NCBI GenBank assembly: GCA_036310525.1
Contig: JAXJRQ010000162.1
Span: 1 to 13,453 of the forward strand
Source of the DNA: UBA4716 sp036310525
Lineage (GTDB): Bacteria; Bacillota; Clostridia; UBA1381
DNA: 13,453 bases
Reading direction: 5' to 3'
The notes below the pieces were generated by a model. It was not told the DNA's origin and made no database searches. It saw only the letters and a list, made by a program, of their open reading frames with translations. The position numbers were made by a program, and so were the translations under genes. Position 1 is the first letter of the stretch, and each line of letters opens with the position of its first letter. This document shows positions 7,428 through 13,453 of the stretch, piece after piece.

Positions 7428-8387
7428 ATGAAAAAAATAAATTTAAAGAATACTGATTTATCGGTAAGCAATATAGTTATGGGAACTGATTCGCTTGGCT
7501 CGATTGTTGATGAGAAACTTTCGTATGAGCTTTTGGATTTTTATACAGAAGCAGGCGGCAATATCCTTGACACCGCAGAATGTTATGCACATTGGGCGGA
7601 AAACGGGGTGCATGCAAGTGAAAAGCTTATAGGAAAATGGATGAAGGAAAGAAAATGCAGAAATAATACAGTCATTTCTACAAAAGGTGGATTTTATATT
7701 TTTAATACCCCTCACCGACTGTCTCAAAAGGATATTTTTGAGGATTTAGATGGAAGTCTGAGACGTTTAAATACAGATTATATTGATATTTACTGGCTTC
7801 ACAGAGATGCAGAAGAGGTCAGTGTTGAAGAAATTATGGATATACTGACAAAAGCAATCAATCAGGGAAAAGTGAGGTATATAGGTGTATCAAACTGGAC
7901 CTATGAAAGAATTGATGCAGCTAACAGATATGCCGAAAAAGCAGGATGTCCTAAATTGTTTGCGAGTCAGATTCAATATAGCGTTGCAAAACCAAATGTA
8001 GAAAAAAATGAACCCGATTTGGTTTTAATGAATGATAATGAGTATGAATATTTTAAAAATCATGATATGACGGTATTTGCGTTTGCGGCGCAGGCAAAGG
8101 GATTTTTCCAGAAGTATCACAATGGTGGTGAAGATGCACTGTCGGTAAAAGCACGTGACCGTTATCTTAATAACGAGACTTTAAAGCGTTATGATAATCT
8201 TGTTGAAATTAGCAAGGAACATAACTGTACAATAGGTAATGCGGTCATTGCGGCACTGACAAATAATTATGATTTTGCAACACTACCGATAATCGGAAGC
8301 AAAAACATTCCGCATCTTAAAGAAGCGCTTGGTGGTAGTGATATTATGCTAACAAAAGAAGAAGTGGATTATGTTTTTAACCGCTGA
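7428..8387 (+). CDS. Aldo/keto reductase
   Basis: A 319-residue cytoplasmic NAD(P)H-dependent oxidoreductase of the AKR superfamily, which reduces aldehydes or ketones within a TIM barrel. The catalytic tetrad is complete: D48 and Y53 in LDTAECYA, K86 in STKGG, and H125 in YWLHRD. GVSNW (153-157) and the C-terminal cofactor-binding segment ending in LPIIGSKN are also typical. The substrate cannot be told; the closest groups are general stress or sugar-type reductases such as YhdN/IolS-like proteins. AAGGAG precedes the ATG. It is flanked by its own promoter and by the promoter of the next gene, so it is likely monocistronic. No clear terminator follows it. The gene ends with TGA followed at once by TAG. 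Confidence 0.92.
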   Translation: MKKINLKNTDLSVSNIVMGTDSLGSIVDEKLSYELLDFYTEAGGNILDTAECYAHWAENGVHASEKLIGKWMKERKCRNNTVISTKGGFYIFNTPHRLSQKDIFEDLDGSLRRLNTDYIDIYWLHRDAEEVSVEEIMDILTKAINQGKVRYIGVSNWTYERIDAANRYAEKAGCPKLFASQIQYSVAKPNVEKNEPDLVLMNDNEYEYFKNHDMTVFAFAAQAKGFFQKYHNGGEDALSVKARDRYLNNETLKRYDNLVEISKEHNCTIGNAVIAALTNNYDFATLPIIGSKNIPHLKEALGGSDIMLTKEEVDYVFNR

Positions 8388-8415
8388 TAGAACAATATAC
8401 TTCCATAACTTACAT

Positions 8416-8444
8416 TTGATTTGTAACAACGTATATGTTATTAT
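8416..8444 (+). promoter_or_regulatory. Promoter of the LysM-CAP gene
   Basis: TTGATT (8416-8421), a 17-bp spacer and TATTAT (8439-8444) with an upstream TG in extended -10 position. The start would be near 8451, giving a leader of about 45 nt. Confidence 0.65.
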
Positions 8445-8498
8445 GTAAGGGGTGTTGTGGCAGGGGAGAAGCTTTTTAATTCAGAAAGGACTAATGAA

Positions 8499-9104
8499 AT
8501 GAAAAAGCTTTTAATATGTACAACACTAAGTATTTTATCTTTAATTCCTGTTTCTGCGAATGCCGCATCGGTTAAGCATACGGTAGTTTCGGGAGACAGC
8601 ATGTGGAAAATTGCGGTTAAATATCAGGTGGGACTAAGCGAAATAGTAGATGCAAATCCGCATATTTCAAATCCTGAGCTGATTTATCCCGGACAGATTA
8701 TAACAATTCCCTCAAAGGACGATCAGGTGTCTGAATACGAGAGTGAGGTTATAAGGCTTGTTAATGAGATAAGAGTAAAAAACGGTCTTAATGCACTTAA
8801 GGAAGATTGGGAATTAAGCCGAGTGGCACGCTATAAGTCACAGGATATGAAGGATAATAAATATTTTTCGCATACAAGTCCTGCATATGGAACACCGTTT
8901 GAAATGATGAAAAATTTCGGTATAACCTACAGAAGTGCGGCTGAAAATATAGCCAAGGGACAATCAACACCGCAAGCTGTTGTAAATGCGTGGATGAATT
9001 CATCAGGGCATCGTGCGAATATTTTAAATTCGACATACAACAAAATCGGGGTAGGGTATGTAAAAAGCGGAAACTATTGGACACAGATGTTTATAAGACA
9101 ATAA
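8499..9104 (+). CDS. Secreted LysM and CAP domain protein (YkwD-like)
   Basis: A 201-residue exported protein. The signal peptide covers about residues 1-22 (MKKLLICTTLSILSLIPVSANA). One LysM repeat follows (about 26-72, HTVVSGDSMWKIA to YPGQIITIPS), which binds peptidoglycan or chitin-like glycan. The C-terminal half is a CAP/SCP domain (about 82-200). Its cleft residues are visible: H125 in FSHTS, E149 in AAENIA, and H171 in SSGHRANIL. In Clostridia and Bacillus such proteins are found at the cell wall or spore coat; their biochemical activity is unsettled. The frame extends back to a GTG at 8457, but GAAAGGA 8 nt before 8499 and the signal peptide select the later ATG. It converges on the carboxypeptidase gene. 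Confidence 0.92.
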   Translation: MKKLLICTTLSILSLIPVSANAASVKHTVVSGDSMWKIAVKYQVGLSEIVDANPHISNPELIYPGQIITIPSKDDQVSEYESEVIRLVNEIRVKNGLNALKEDWELSRVARYKSQDMKDNKYFSHTSPAYGTPFEMMKNFGITYRSAAENIAKGQSTPQAVVNAWMNSSGHRANILNSTYNKIGVGYVKSGNYWTQMFIRQ

Positions 9105-9140
9105 TAAAAGGAGCCATAGGCTCCTTTTATTATTTTTTAT
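9101..9140. terminator. Bidirectional terminator between two convergent genes
   Basis: The hairpin AAAAGGAGCC-ATA-GGCTCCTTTT (9106-9128), with flanking A-T pairs, has T-rich tails in both directions. It overlaps the stop codon of the LysM-CAP gene and lies just past the 3' end of the carboxypeptidase gene, so it can serve both. Confidence 0.9.
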
Positions 9141-10596
9141 ATCTGGAATTCGAACCTTGTGATTCCGAACGTCTTATTTCGGTTCTTGCGGCATTTCTGT
9201 CGGGAGTGCGGTAAAGCGGAACTTCACCTGATGCACGCTGACGGTTCTTTTTTAGTTGATTAAGCTTCTTTTTTCTTTCACGTTTTCTCTTCTGGTTCCT
9301 TGATATAATAGCAATTATGATAATCAGAATTGCCGGAATAAAGAAGAACGGGCTTGTGAGGACGTTTAATATAGTATGAATAATAAACAATATCTTGTCC
9401 TGCTTTACTTCATTTGCGGCAACTAAATCCGCACTTGCAAGCTGTACGCCGTTTATTGAATAGGTAACCTTACCTAAAACAGTTCCCTTTGCAATAGGTG
9501 CCTGTAATTCTTCGGGCATTTCCACATCCTGAGTAATTCCGTTTTCGGTGTCAGTGTTTTTGGGAATAAGAGCAAATATATCCTCTGAAACTGTAAGTGC
9601 AACTCTTGTGTTGTCTTTTGCTTCATATACCTTTGAGTCTGAAATCACATCTCCGGGTGAAGCGATTTTTTGTGATGAATAGTTGTTAAAACCAAATTCA
9701 AACAATCTCTTTGAATTTGTGTAGGAGTATGCGCCTGAGCCTGTATCTACATTGTCACAGTTTAAAACAACTGCAAGAAGTGAAATATCCTTATATTCAG
9801 CTGAACTTACAAGACAGTATCCTGCTTTGCTTGTATGACCCGTTTTAATACCTGTACACGGTGCATAGTAATGCTGTCTCGAACGAGATGTACCTAAAAA
9901 CAGATTAGTGTTGGGTAGTATTCTCTCTTTGGCGTATTTGTTTGTCGGTGCAATTTTGTAAGTTGCTGTCTTTACAATTTCTCTGAACTTTTCGTTCTGC
10001 ATACAATATTTTGCAAGGATTGCAAGGTCTTCGGCGGTGGTGTAGTGTTCGTCGTTGTGCATACCGCATGCATTTTTGAAATGAGTGTTTTTCATTCCAA
10101 GCTCAACAGCCTTTGCGTTCATTTTTTCAACAAAAGCGTCCATTGAACCTGCAAGGTGTATTGCAATAACGTTTGCCGCATCATTTGCGCTGTAAACCAT
10201 CATACCGTAAAGCAGCTGCTCAAATGTAAGCTCTTCGCCGATAAGTATTCCCATGTGCGAGTCTTCAAGTGTGATATCCTTGATAGCCTCATATGTGGCA
10301 GTGACTACATCCTCCATGTTGCCCATCTCAAGTGCCAGAATACCGGTCATAATTTTTGTGGTACTTGCCGGAAAAAGCTTTCGTTCTACGTTTTTACCGA
10401 AAAGCAGACGTCCGGTTTTCAAATCCATAAGAAGTGCTGCTTCTGCCTTATCAACATCAGGCTCCTCCAAATCCGCATTTTCCATTATAATATCAGACGG
10501 ACTTGCATTTTCAGCTTCGCTGTCAGGTTCTGCAAAACAGGTAAGCGGTGCTGCGAGAAGAAATGCCGAAAGCAATATAGAAAGTAATTTTTTCAT
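9130..10596 (-). CDS. D-alanyl-D-alanine carboxypeptidase, peptidase S11 (DacF/PBP5-like)
   Basis: A 488-residue penicillin-binding protein that trims the terminal D-alanine from peptidoglycan stem peptides outside the membrane. The signal peptide covers about residues 1-22. The three active-site motifs are intact: SxxK at S78-TT-K81, SxN at S136-A-N138, and KTG at K251-T-G253. A beta-rich PBP5 C-terminal domain occupies about 300-390. A membrane helix follows at about 412-432 instead of the usual terminal amphipathic helix, and then about 55 residues of very basic tail (KRKRERKKK, KKNRQR) that should be cytoplasmic. GGAGG ahead of 10596 selects this start over an ATG eight codons upstream. 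The arrangement resembles sporulation and vegetative DacF/DacB enzymes of Clostridia, but I cannot tell which. Confidence 0.94.
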   Translation of the reverse strand: MKKLLSILLSAFLLAAPLTCFAEPDSEAENASPSDIIMENADLEEPDVDKAEAALLMDLKTGRLLFGKNVERKLFPASTTKIMTGILALEMGNMEDVVTATYEAIKDITLEDSHMGILIGEELTFEQLLYGMMVYSANDAANVIAIHLAGSMDAFVEKMNAKAVELGMKNTHFKNACGMHNDEHYTTAEDLAILAKYCMQNEKFREIVKTATYKIAPTNKYAKERILPNTNLFLGTSRSRQHYYAPCTGIKTGHTSKAGYCLVSSAEYKDISLLAVVLNCDNVDTGSGAYSYTNSKRLFEFGFNNYSSQKIASPGDVISDSKVYEAKDNTRVALTVSEDIFALIPKNTDTENGITQDVEMPEELQAPIAKGTVLGKVTYSINGVQLASADLVAANEVKQDKILFIIHTILNVLTSPFFFIPAILIIIIAIISRNQKRKRERKKKLNQLKKNRQRASGEVPLYRTPDRNAARTEIRRSESQGSNSRYKK

Positions 10597-10625
10597 TTGA
10601 TTTCCTCCGAATATATTCAAATATC

Positions 10626-10642
10626 TTGACGTATTTTGTCAA
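10626..10642. repeat. Inverted repeat TTGAC-N7-GTCAA in the carboxypeptidase leader
   Basis: A short dyad lies about 15-30 bp past the predicted start of the carboxypeptidase transcript. An alternative hairpin, GTATTT-GACA-AAATAC on the minus strand, overlaps it. It could be a repressor site or an RNA hairpin, but short dyads are common in AT-rich DNA, so confidence is low. Confidence 0.25.
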
Positions 10643-10662
10643 ATACACTTATACAGTTTAAT

Positions 10663-10691
10663 ATTATACAGTTATTATGCGGCATTTGCAA
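10663..10691 (-). promoter_or_regulatory. Promoter of the carboxypeptidase gene
   Basis: On the minus strand TTGCAA (10691-10686), a 17-bp spacer and a perfect TATAAT (10668-10663). The leader would be about 60 nt and contains the inverted repeat listed separately. Confidence 0.75.
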
Positions 10692-10963
10692 TTGATTTAA
10701 TATAATATTCGTAAAAAAGTAGTTAAATTTTAAAGAATATAATCTTTGTGTAATATATTGTGGATTGTGTACATGTATAGATTTCTTTTTCGGACCTACC
10801 TCTTATCGAGGGAGTCAAAGAGCTGTATGTTAAAACCAATAAGCAGAAATTATAGGAAATCAGATATCAATAAAAACCGCATGAAATTTGATATTGCCAC
10901 TTTTGCCATCTTTTCTGACAATTTCAGATAGAAAAATGTTAGACGTAGTTTTATAAGGTAATA
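10692..10963. other. Gene-poor spacer
   Basis: No convincing gene. A 61-codon frame at 10746-10931 has no ribosome binding site and no recognisable family, and short frames without starts also occur on the other strand. The only local pattern is CCTCTTATCGAGG (10799-10811), a small dyad that looks like the first helix of an S-box RNA but lacks the rest of that fold. The stretch may be a decayed gene. Confidence 0.5.
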
Positions 10964-10992
10964 TTGAAATTTTGACGAATATATAGTATAAT
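10964..10992 (+). promoter_or_regulatory. Promoter of the five-gene PAS-rhodanese operon
   Basis: TTGAAA (10964-10969), a 17-bp spacer and a perfect TATAAT (10987-10992) lie 36 bp ahead of the first start codon. No other promoter is evident before 13182, so this one probably serves all five genes. Confidence 0.8.
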
Positions 10993-11028
10993 TATTAAAA
11001 CATGATATGAAATAAGCGAGGATAAAAA

Positions 11029-11394
11029 ATGAAATTATATAAACTTTTCAAAAGCATACTTGACCAAGACTTTGCCCCTGTCGTTGTATGTGATATGGAT
11101 GATATAATTGTATATATGAATCCGTCAGCCATAAAGCGCTATCACAAAGATTTGACGGATAGGAGCATTAAAGACTGTCATCCTCCAAAAGCAAATGAGC
11201 AGATTAACAAAGTGGTTGCTTGGTTTAAGGAAAGCAAGGACAACAACATCATATATACCTACCGCAATGACGAAGAAAACAAGGATGTTTATATGGTCGC
11301 TCTTCGTGATGACGACGGGACACTCATCGGCTATTACGAAAAGCACGAGTATAGAAATAAAGAAACAGTAGGACTTTATGAGCCGAAGAAATGA
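11029..11394 (+). CDS. Small single-domain PAS protein (PAS_10 type)
   Basis: A 121-residue cytoplasmic protein made of one PAS fold and nothing else. The pattern FAPVVVCDMDDIIVYMNPSA (first strands) followed by the helix segment KDCHPPKANEQINKVVAWF and the final strands VYMVALRDDDGTLIGYYE is the PAS_10 type seen at the C-terminus of DUF438 proteins, where the motif CHPP is conserved. Such domains bind small ligands, sometimes heme, or mediate protein contacts; the ligand here is unknown. There is no kinase, cyclase or DNA-binding part, so it may act on a partner. It opens the operon, 30 nt before the rhodanese lipoprotein. The ribosome binding site GAGGA is modest. Confidence 0.8.
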   Translation: MKLYKLFKSILDQDFAPVVVCDMDDIIVYMNPSAIKRYHKDLTDRSIKDCHPPKANEQINKVVAWFKESKDNNIIYTYRNDEENKDVYMVALRDDDGTLIGYYEKHEYRNKETVGLYEPKK

Positions 11395-11424
11395 TGTAAA
11401 AACTTGAATTTGGAGGGATGCTAT

Positions 11425-11871
11425 ATGAAGAAAATATTAGGTATCATAACAATTTCAATTTGTATACTGCTAACAGCTTGCGGAAATGATAGCAGTATAG
11501 GAATTATAGGCGGTGCAGACGGACCGACATCAATAATCGTCGCAGAAAAAGGAGAAAAAGCAATGTACGAACAAATTACGGCGGAGGAAGCCAAAAAGAT
11601 AATGGATAGTGGCGAAGAGCATATTATTTTAGATACAAGAGAACAGGATGAATTTGACGGGGGACACATTCCAAATGCAATCTTGATTCCATACACAGAA
11701 ATTGAAAACAAGGCAGAAGAAATGATACCCGATAAGGACAAGTTGATTTTAGTATACTGCAGGTCAGGCAGACGTAGCAAAATTGCAGCAGAAAGTCTTG
11801 CAAAACTTGGTTACACCAATGTAAAAGAATTTGGCGGTATCATCGACTGGCCGTATGAGGTGGAAAAATGA
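11425..11871 (+). CDS. Rhodanese-like lipoprotein with a decarboxylase-beta motif
   Basis: A 148-residue lipoprotein. The lipobox LLTAC places the lipidated cysteine at C19, so the mature protein is anchored outside the membrane. Residues 24-39 read SIGIIGGADGPTSIIV, nearly the signature of sodium-pumping decarboxylase beta subunits (OadB/GcdB), although nothing else of that protein is present. A single rhodanese domain follows (about 47-146), with ILDTREQDEFDGGHIPNA and the active-site loop CRSGRRS; C112 is the sulfur-carrying residue. Rhodanese domains move sulfane sulfur or reduce thiol-linked species. A strong GGAGGGA selects this ATG over a TTG seven codons upstream. Its stop overlaps the next start (ATGA), implying translational coupling. 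The natural substrate is not known. Confidence 0.88.
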   Translation: MKKILGIITISICILLTACGNDSSIGIIGGADGPTSIIVAEKGEKAMYEQITAEEAKKIMDSGEEHIILDTREQDEFDGGHIPNAILIPYTEIENKAEEMIPDKDKLILVYCRSGRRSKIAAESLAKLGYTNVKEFGGIIDWPYEVEK

Positions 11872-12557
11872 GTGAAGAATGTTTAATTTGCAAAGCATCG
11901 CTTGAGTATTTGGAAACGGATACAATGATGGAATGTGTGATTTGCCACAAAAAAGAAAACAGCAAAACAAGATGCGTAAATGGGCACTATGTCTGCAGTG
12001 ATTGTCACACAAACGGAATGGACGAAATTATAGCTTTGTGCTTAAATGAAAATTCCCGAAATCCTATTGAGATTTTGGAGAAAATGATGTCAATGGACTT
12101 TTGCCATATGCACGGTCCCGAGCATCATGTTATGGTGGGGGCATCTCTTCTTACTGCATACAAAAATTCAGGCGGAGAGATTGAGTTATCGTCTGCACTT
12201 TCAGAAATATATTCAAGAGGAAAACAGGTACCGGGCGGAGTCTGTGGATTTTGGGGTGCATGCGGTGCAGGTATCAGCATAGGTATGTATATGTCGATTA
12301 TAACAAAGTCCACACCGCTTGCAAAAGAAGCTTGGGGACTTTCAAATCAAATGACAGGTCAAGCTCTAGCCGCAATTGGTAAAAACGGCGGTCCTCGTTG
12401 CTGTAAAAGAGATTCTTACATAGCAATTCGTGAGGCGGTCAAGTTTACTGCTGAAAACCTTGGCATACATATGGAACTTGATAAAATCGTTTGCTCCCGT
12501 TCGCATATGAATAATCAATGTATAGAAGAAAGGTGTCCTTTCCATGTCAAAAACTAA
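11868..12557 (+). CDS. DUF5714 protein, cysteine-rich
   Basis: A 229-residue cytoplasmic protein matching the DUF5714 family in my recognition. It has 16 cysteines. The N-terminus looks like metal ribbons: C5xxC8, C23xxC26, and C36 with C43xxC46. The DUF5714 part starts near 60, with FCHMHGPEHHVMVGASLLTAY (about 78-98), the turn GGVCGFWGACGAG (123-135), GGPRCCKRDSY (174-184), and a terminal cysteine group (C209, C218, C223 in CPFH). The conserved Cys and His residues suggest a metal or iron-sulfur site, but the reaction is not established. In other genomes this domain is also found next to or fused with methyltransferase or radical-SAM parts (from memory). It overlaps the lipoprotein by 4 nt and the next gene by 14 nt. 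Confidence 0.8.
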   Translation: MSEECLICKASLEYLETDTMMECVICHKKENSKTRCVNGHYVCSDCHTNGMDEIIALCLNENSRNPIEILEKMMSMDFCHMHGPEHHVMVGASLLTAYKNSGGEIELSSALSEIYSRGKQVPGGVCGFWGACGAGISIGMYMSIITKSTPLAKEAWGLSNQMTGQALAAIGKNGGPRCCKRDSYIAIREAVKFTAENLGIHMELDKIVCSRSHMNNQCIEERCPFHVKN

Positions 12558-12810
12558 AATAGCATTCTGCGATATGAGGCTCGGTCAGGAGTTTATTTCC
12601 TTTGGTGGCGAAAAGCCTGAAAATATGTGTGATTCTGCTTGGGAAAGTATGGAATACTTTGTGAAAGAGCTTTCAAATGGTGGCGGAAATTTCTATGATG
12701 GCTGGATGAAAAACAAAAAGTCGGCTATGATTTCCTGTAATGACGGATTCAGACCGGTCAGTTTTTACATAGAAGTTATAAATGAAGGAGAATATGTAAA
12801 TGAAAAATAA
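12544..12810 (+). CDS. TIGR04076 family protein
   Basis: An 88-residue protein that fits the TIGR04076 family of small proteins of unknown function. The family pattern is visible as GQEFISFGGEKPENMCDSAWESM, then LSNGGGNFYDGWMK, then AMISCNDGFRPVSFYIEVI. Cysteines at 9, 29 and 65 correspond to positions that are often cysteine in the family, which hints at metal binding or redox chemistry. There is no signal peptide. AAAGGTG lies 8 nt before the ATG, inside the end of the DUF5714 gene. It overlaps that gene by 14 nt and the following one by 11 nt, so the three are translated as a coupled set. Confidence 0.8.
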   Translation: MSKTKIAFCDMRLGQEFISFGGEKPENMCDSAWESMEYFVKELSNGGGNFYDGWMKNKKSAMISCNDGFRPVSFYIEVINEGEYVNEK

Positions 12811-13138
12811 AGGTAACATAATATTATCTGTTATCGGTGTAGTTTTAAGCATCGCTTTGCTTGTTGTAAGCACAATTCTTGCGGAAGAAAAAATCATAAA
12901 TCCTACGACTGCGGTCGTTCTTATATCGGGTTCGGTGGTTTTAGTTTTGATTGCGATTTCCTATGCTGCGAAGGTTGACTACGAAACAGGCGTTTATGAA
13001 TGCAGAAAGTGCGGACACACTTTTAAGCCTACATTTAAGGCATATATTTTGGGTGTGCATACGCTAACTGCCAGACACCTTAACTGCCCTGAATGTAACA
13101 AAAAATCCTGGTGTACAAGAAAGAATGCAAAGGTGTAA
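12800..13138 (+). CDS. Two-TM protein with C-terminal zinc ribbon
   Basis: A 112-residue membrane protein. Two hydrophobic helices (about 7-28 and 35-56) are followed by a soluble domain with two CxxC knuckles, C68xxC71 in YECRKCGHTFKPTFKAY and C96xxC99 in LNCPECNKKSWC. They should bind one zinc ion. Small proteins of this build are common in Clostridia, often near XRE-type regulators as here, and their function is unknown. GAAGGAG lies 9 nt ahead of the ATG. It overlaps the preceding gene by 11 nt and is the last gene before a terminator whose stem begins inside its final codons. Confidence 0.8.
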   Translation: MKNKGNIILSVIGVVLSIALLVVSTILAEEKIINPTTAVVLISGSVVLVLIAISYAAKVDYETGVYECRKCGHTFKPTFKAYILGVHTLTARHLNCPECNKKSWCTRKNAKV

Positions 13139-13162
13139 CTTTGGTTGCATCTTTCTTTTTTT
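13117..13162 (+). terminator. Terminator of the five-gene operon
   Basis: AAGAAAG-A-ATGCAA (13117-13130) pairs with TTGCATCTTTCTT (13145-13157), one A bulged, and seven T follow. The 5' arm lies within the last codons of the zinc-ribbon gene, so translating ribosomes would disturb it. Confidence 0.8.
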
Positions 13163-13181
13163 GCAAAAATGTAAAATGTGC

Positions 13182-13210
13182 TTGACATTTCTAAAAACAT
13201 ATGGTACAAT
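13182..13210 (+). promoter_or_regulatory. Promoter of the XRE regulator gene
   Basis: A consensus TTGACA (13182-13187), a 17-bp spacer and TACAAT (13205-13210). The transcript should begin near 13217, at the edge of the palindrome. Confidence 0.85.
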
Positions 13211-13217
13211 TAAAAAT

Positions 13218-13233
13218 GTAAAGTATACTTTAC
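13218..13233. promoter_or_regulatory. Palindromic operator at the XRE gene start
   Basis: GTAAAGTATACTTTAC is a perfect 16-bp palindrome covering the predicted transcription start between the -10 box and the ribosome binding site. It is well placed for autorepression by the XRE protein encoded just downstream. Binding is inferred. Confidence 0.65.
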
Positions 13234-13252
13234 TATTTATGGAGGTGATTGT

Positions 13253-13450
13253 TTGAATAACAGAATAAGAGAATTACGAAAGGTTAATAAAGTGACACAA
13301 GATGATTTAGCAGGCGCAGTGGGTGTAACACGTCAGACAATCATATCATTGGAAAACGGAAAATATAATGCTTCATTGCAACTGGCTCATAAAATCTCAC
13401 AGTATTTTGGTATGAAAATTGAAGATATTTTTATTTTTGAGGAGGAGTAA
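13253..13450 (+). CDS. XRE/Cro-type helix-turn-helix regulator
   Basis: A 65-residue single-domain DNA-binding protein of the Cro/CI (XRE) class, similar to the short YozG-like regulators of Bacillota. The helix-turn-helix spans about residues 15-37 (TQDDLAGAVGVTRQTIISLENGK). The tail YFGMKIEDIFIFEEE is typical of the group. The start codon is TTG: GGAGGTGAT (13241-13249) is correctly spaced for it, and no ATG or GTG fits. The group usually represses its own operon, which often also encodes a small membrane protein. GAGGAGG in its last codons, just before the window ends, is a ribosome binding site for a following gene, so an operon continues to the right. Confidence 0.9.
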   Translation: MNNRIRELRKVNKVTQDDLAGAVGVTRQTIISLENGKYNASLQLAHKISQYFGMKIEDIFIFEEE

Positions 13451-13453
13451 TTA

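Noticed and set aside
10746..10931. 61-codon plus-strand frame in the spacer
   Set aside because: There is no ribosome binding site, no recognisable domain and no promoter fitting it; composition looks like random AT-rich sequence.
11392..11424. Readthrough of the PAS stop into the lipoprotein, which is in the same frame
   Set aside because: The lipoprotein has its own strong ribosome binding site and an N-terminal signal peptide that would be useless inside a fusion.
1..13453. CRISPR arrays, insertion sequences, phage genes and toxin-antitoxin pairs
   Set aside because: No regularly spaced repeats, transposase motifs, integrase motifs or toxin families were seen; the XRE gene alone does not make a toxin-antitoxin pair because its partner lies outside the window.

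Overview
The window looks like chromosomal DNA from an anaerobic Clostridia-class Bacillota. The supporting signs are AT-rich spacers, strong GGAGG-type ribosome binding sites, sigma-A style promoters (TTGACA-17-TATAAT), U-tailed terminators, a spore-former type D,D-carboxypeptidase, a single-chain clostridial PurL, and small protein families typical of gut Clostridia (TIGR03980, DUF5714, TIGR04076, PAS_10). The genetic code is standard: several intact genes end in TGA.

Left part (1-4952): the start of a minus-strand TIGR03980/DUF1858 redox-disulfide protein runs off the left edge. Next come a minus-strand tRNA-Gly(GCC) with its own promoter and terminator, then a plus-strand pair made of a histidine phosphatase and purL (formylglycinamidine ribonucleotide synthetase). 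Middle (4980-6865): the rpsB-tsf translation operon has a strong promoter and an about 100-nt leader with a well-formed GNRA-capped hairpin, and ends in a terminator.

6874-7284 (minus) encodes a small cysteine-rich multi-pass membrane protein whose frame is cut by one in-frame TGA, so it is probably a fresh pseudogene. The aldo/keto reductase at 7428-8387 and the secreted LysM-CAP protein at 8499-9104 (both plus) each have their own promoter. The CAP gene converges on the minus-strand D-alanyl-D-alanine carboxypeptidase (9130-10596) across a bidirectional terminator. 10692-10963 holds no convincing gene.

Right part (10964-13453): one promoter drives a compact five-gene run with overlapping ends. 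It encodes a PAS_10 protein, a rhodanese lipoprotein carrying a motif otherwise known from sodium-pumping decarboxylase beta subunits, a 16-cysteine DUF5714 protein, a TIGR04076 protein and a two-TM zinc-ribbon protein. The cysteine content and the rhodanese suggest sulfur, metal or redox chemistry; this is inference. A terminator closes the run. A separate XRE-type repressor gene follows, with a perfect 16-bp palindrome at its predicted transcription start and a ribosome binding site leading to a gene beyond the window.

I see no CRISPR array, insertion sequence, phage or known defence system. The points most worth checking are the five-gene operon with its decarboxylase-like motif, the in-frame TGA with a stem-loop after it, and the rpsB leader.
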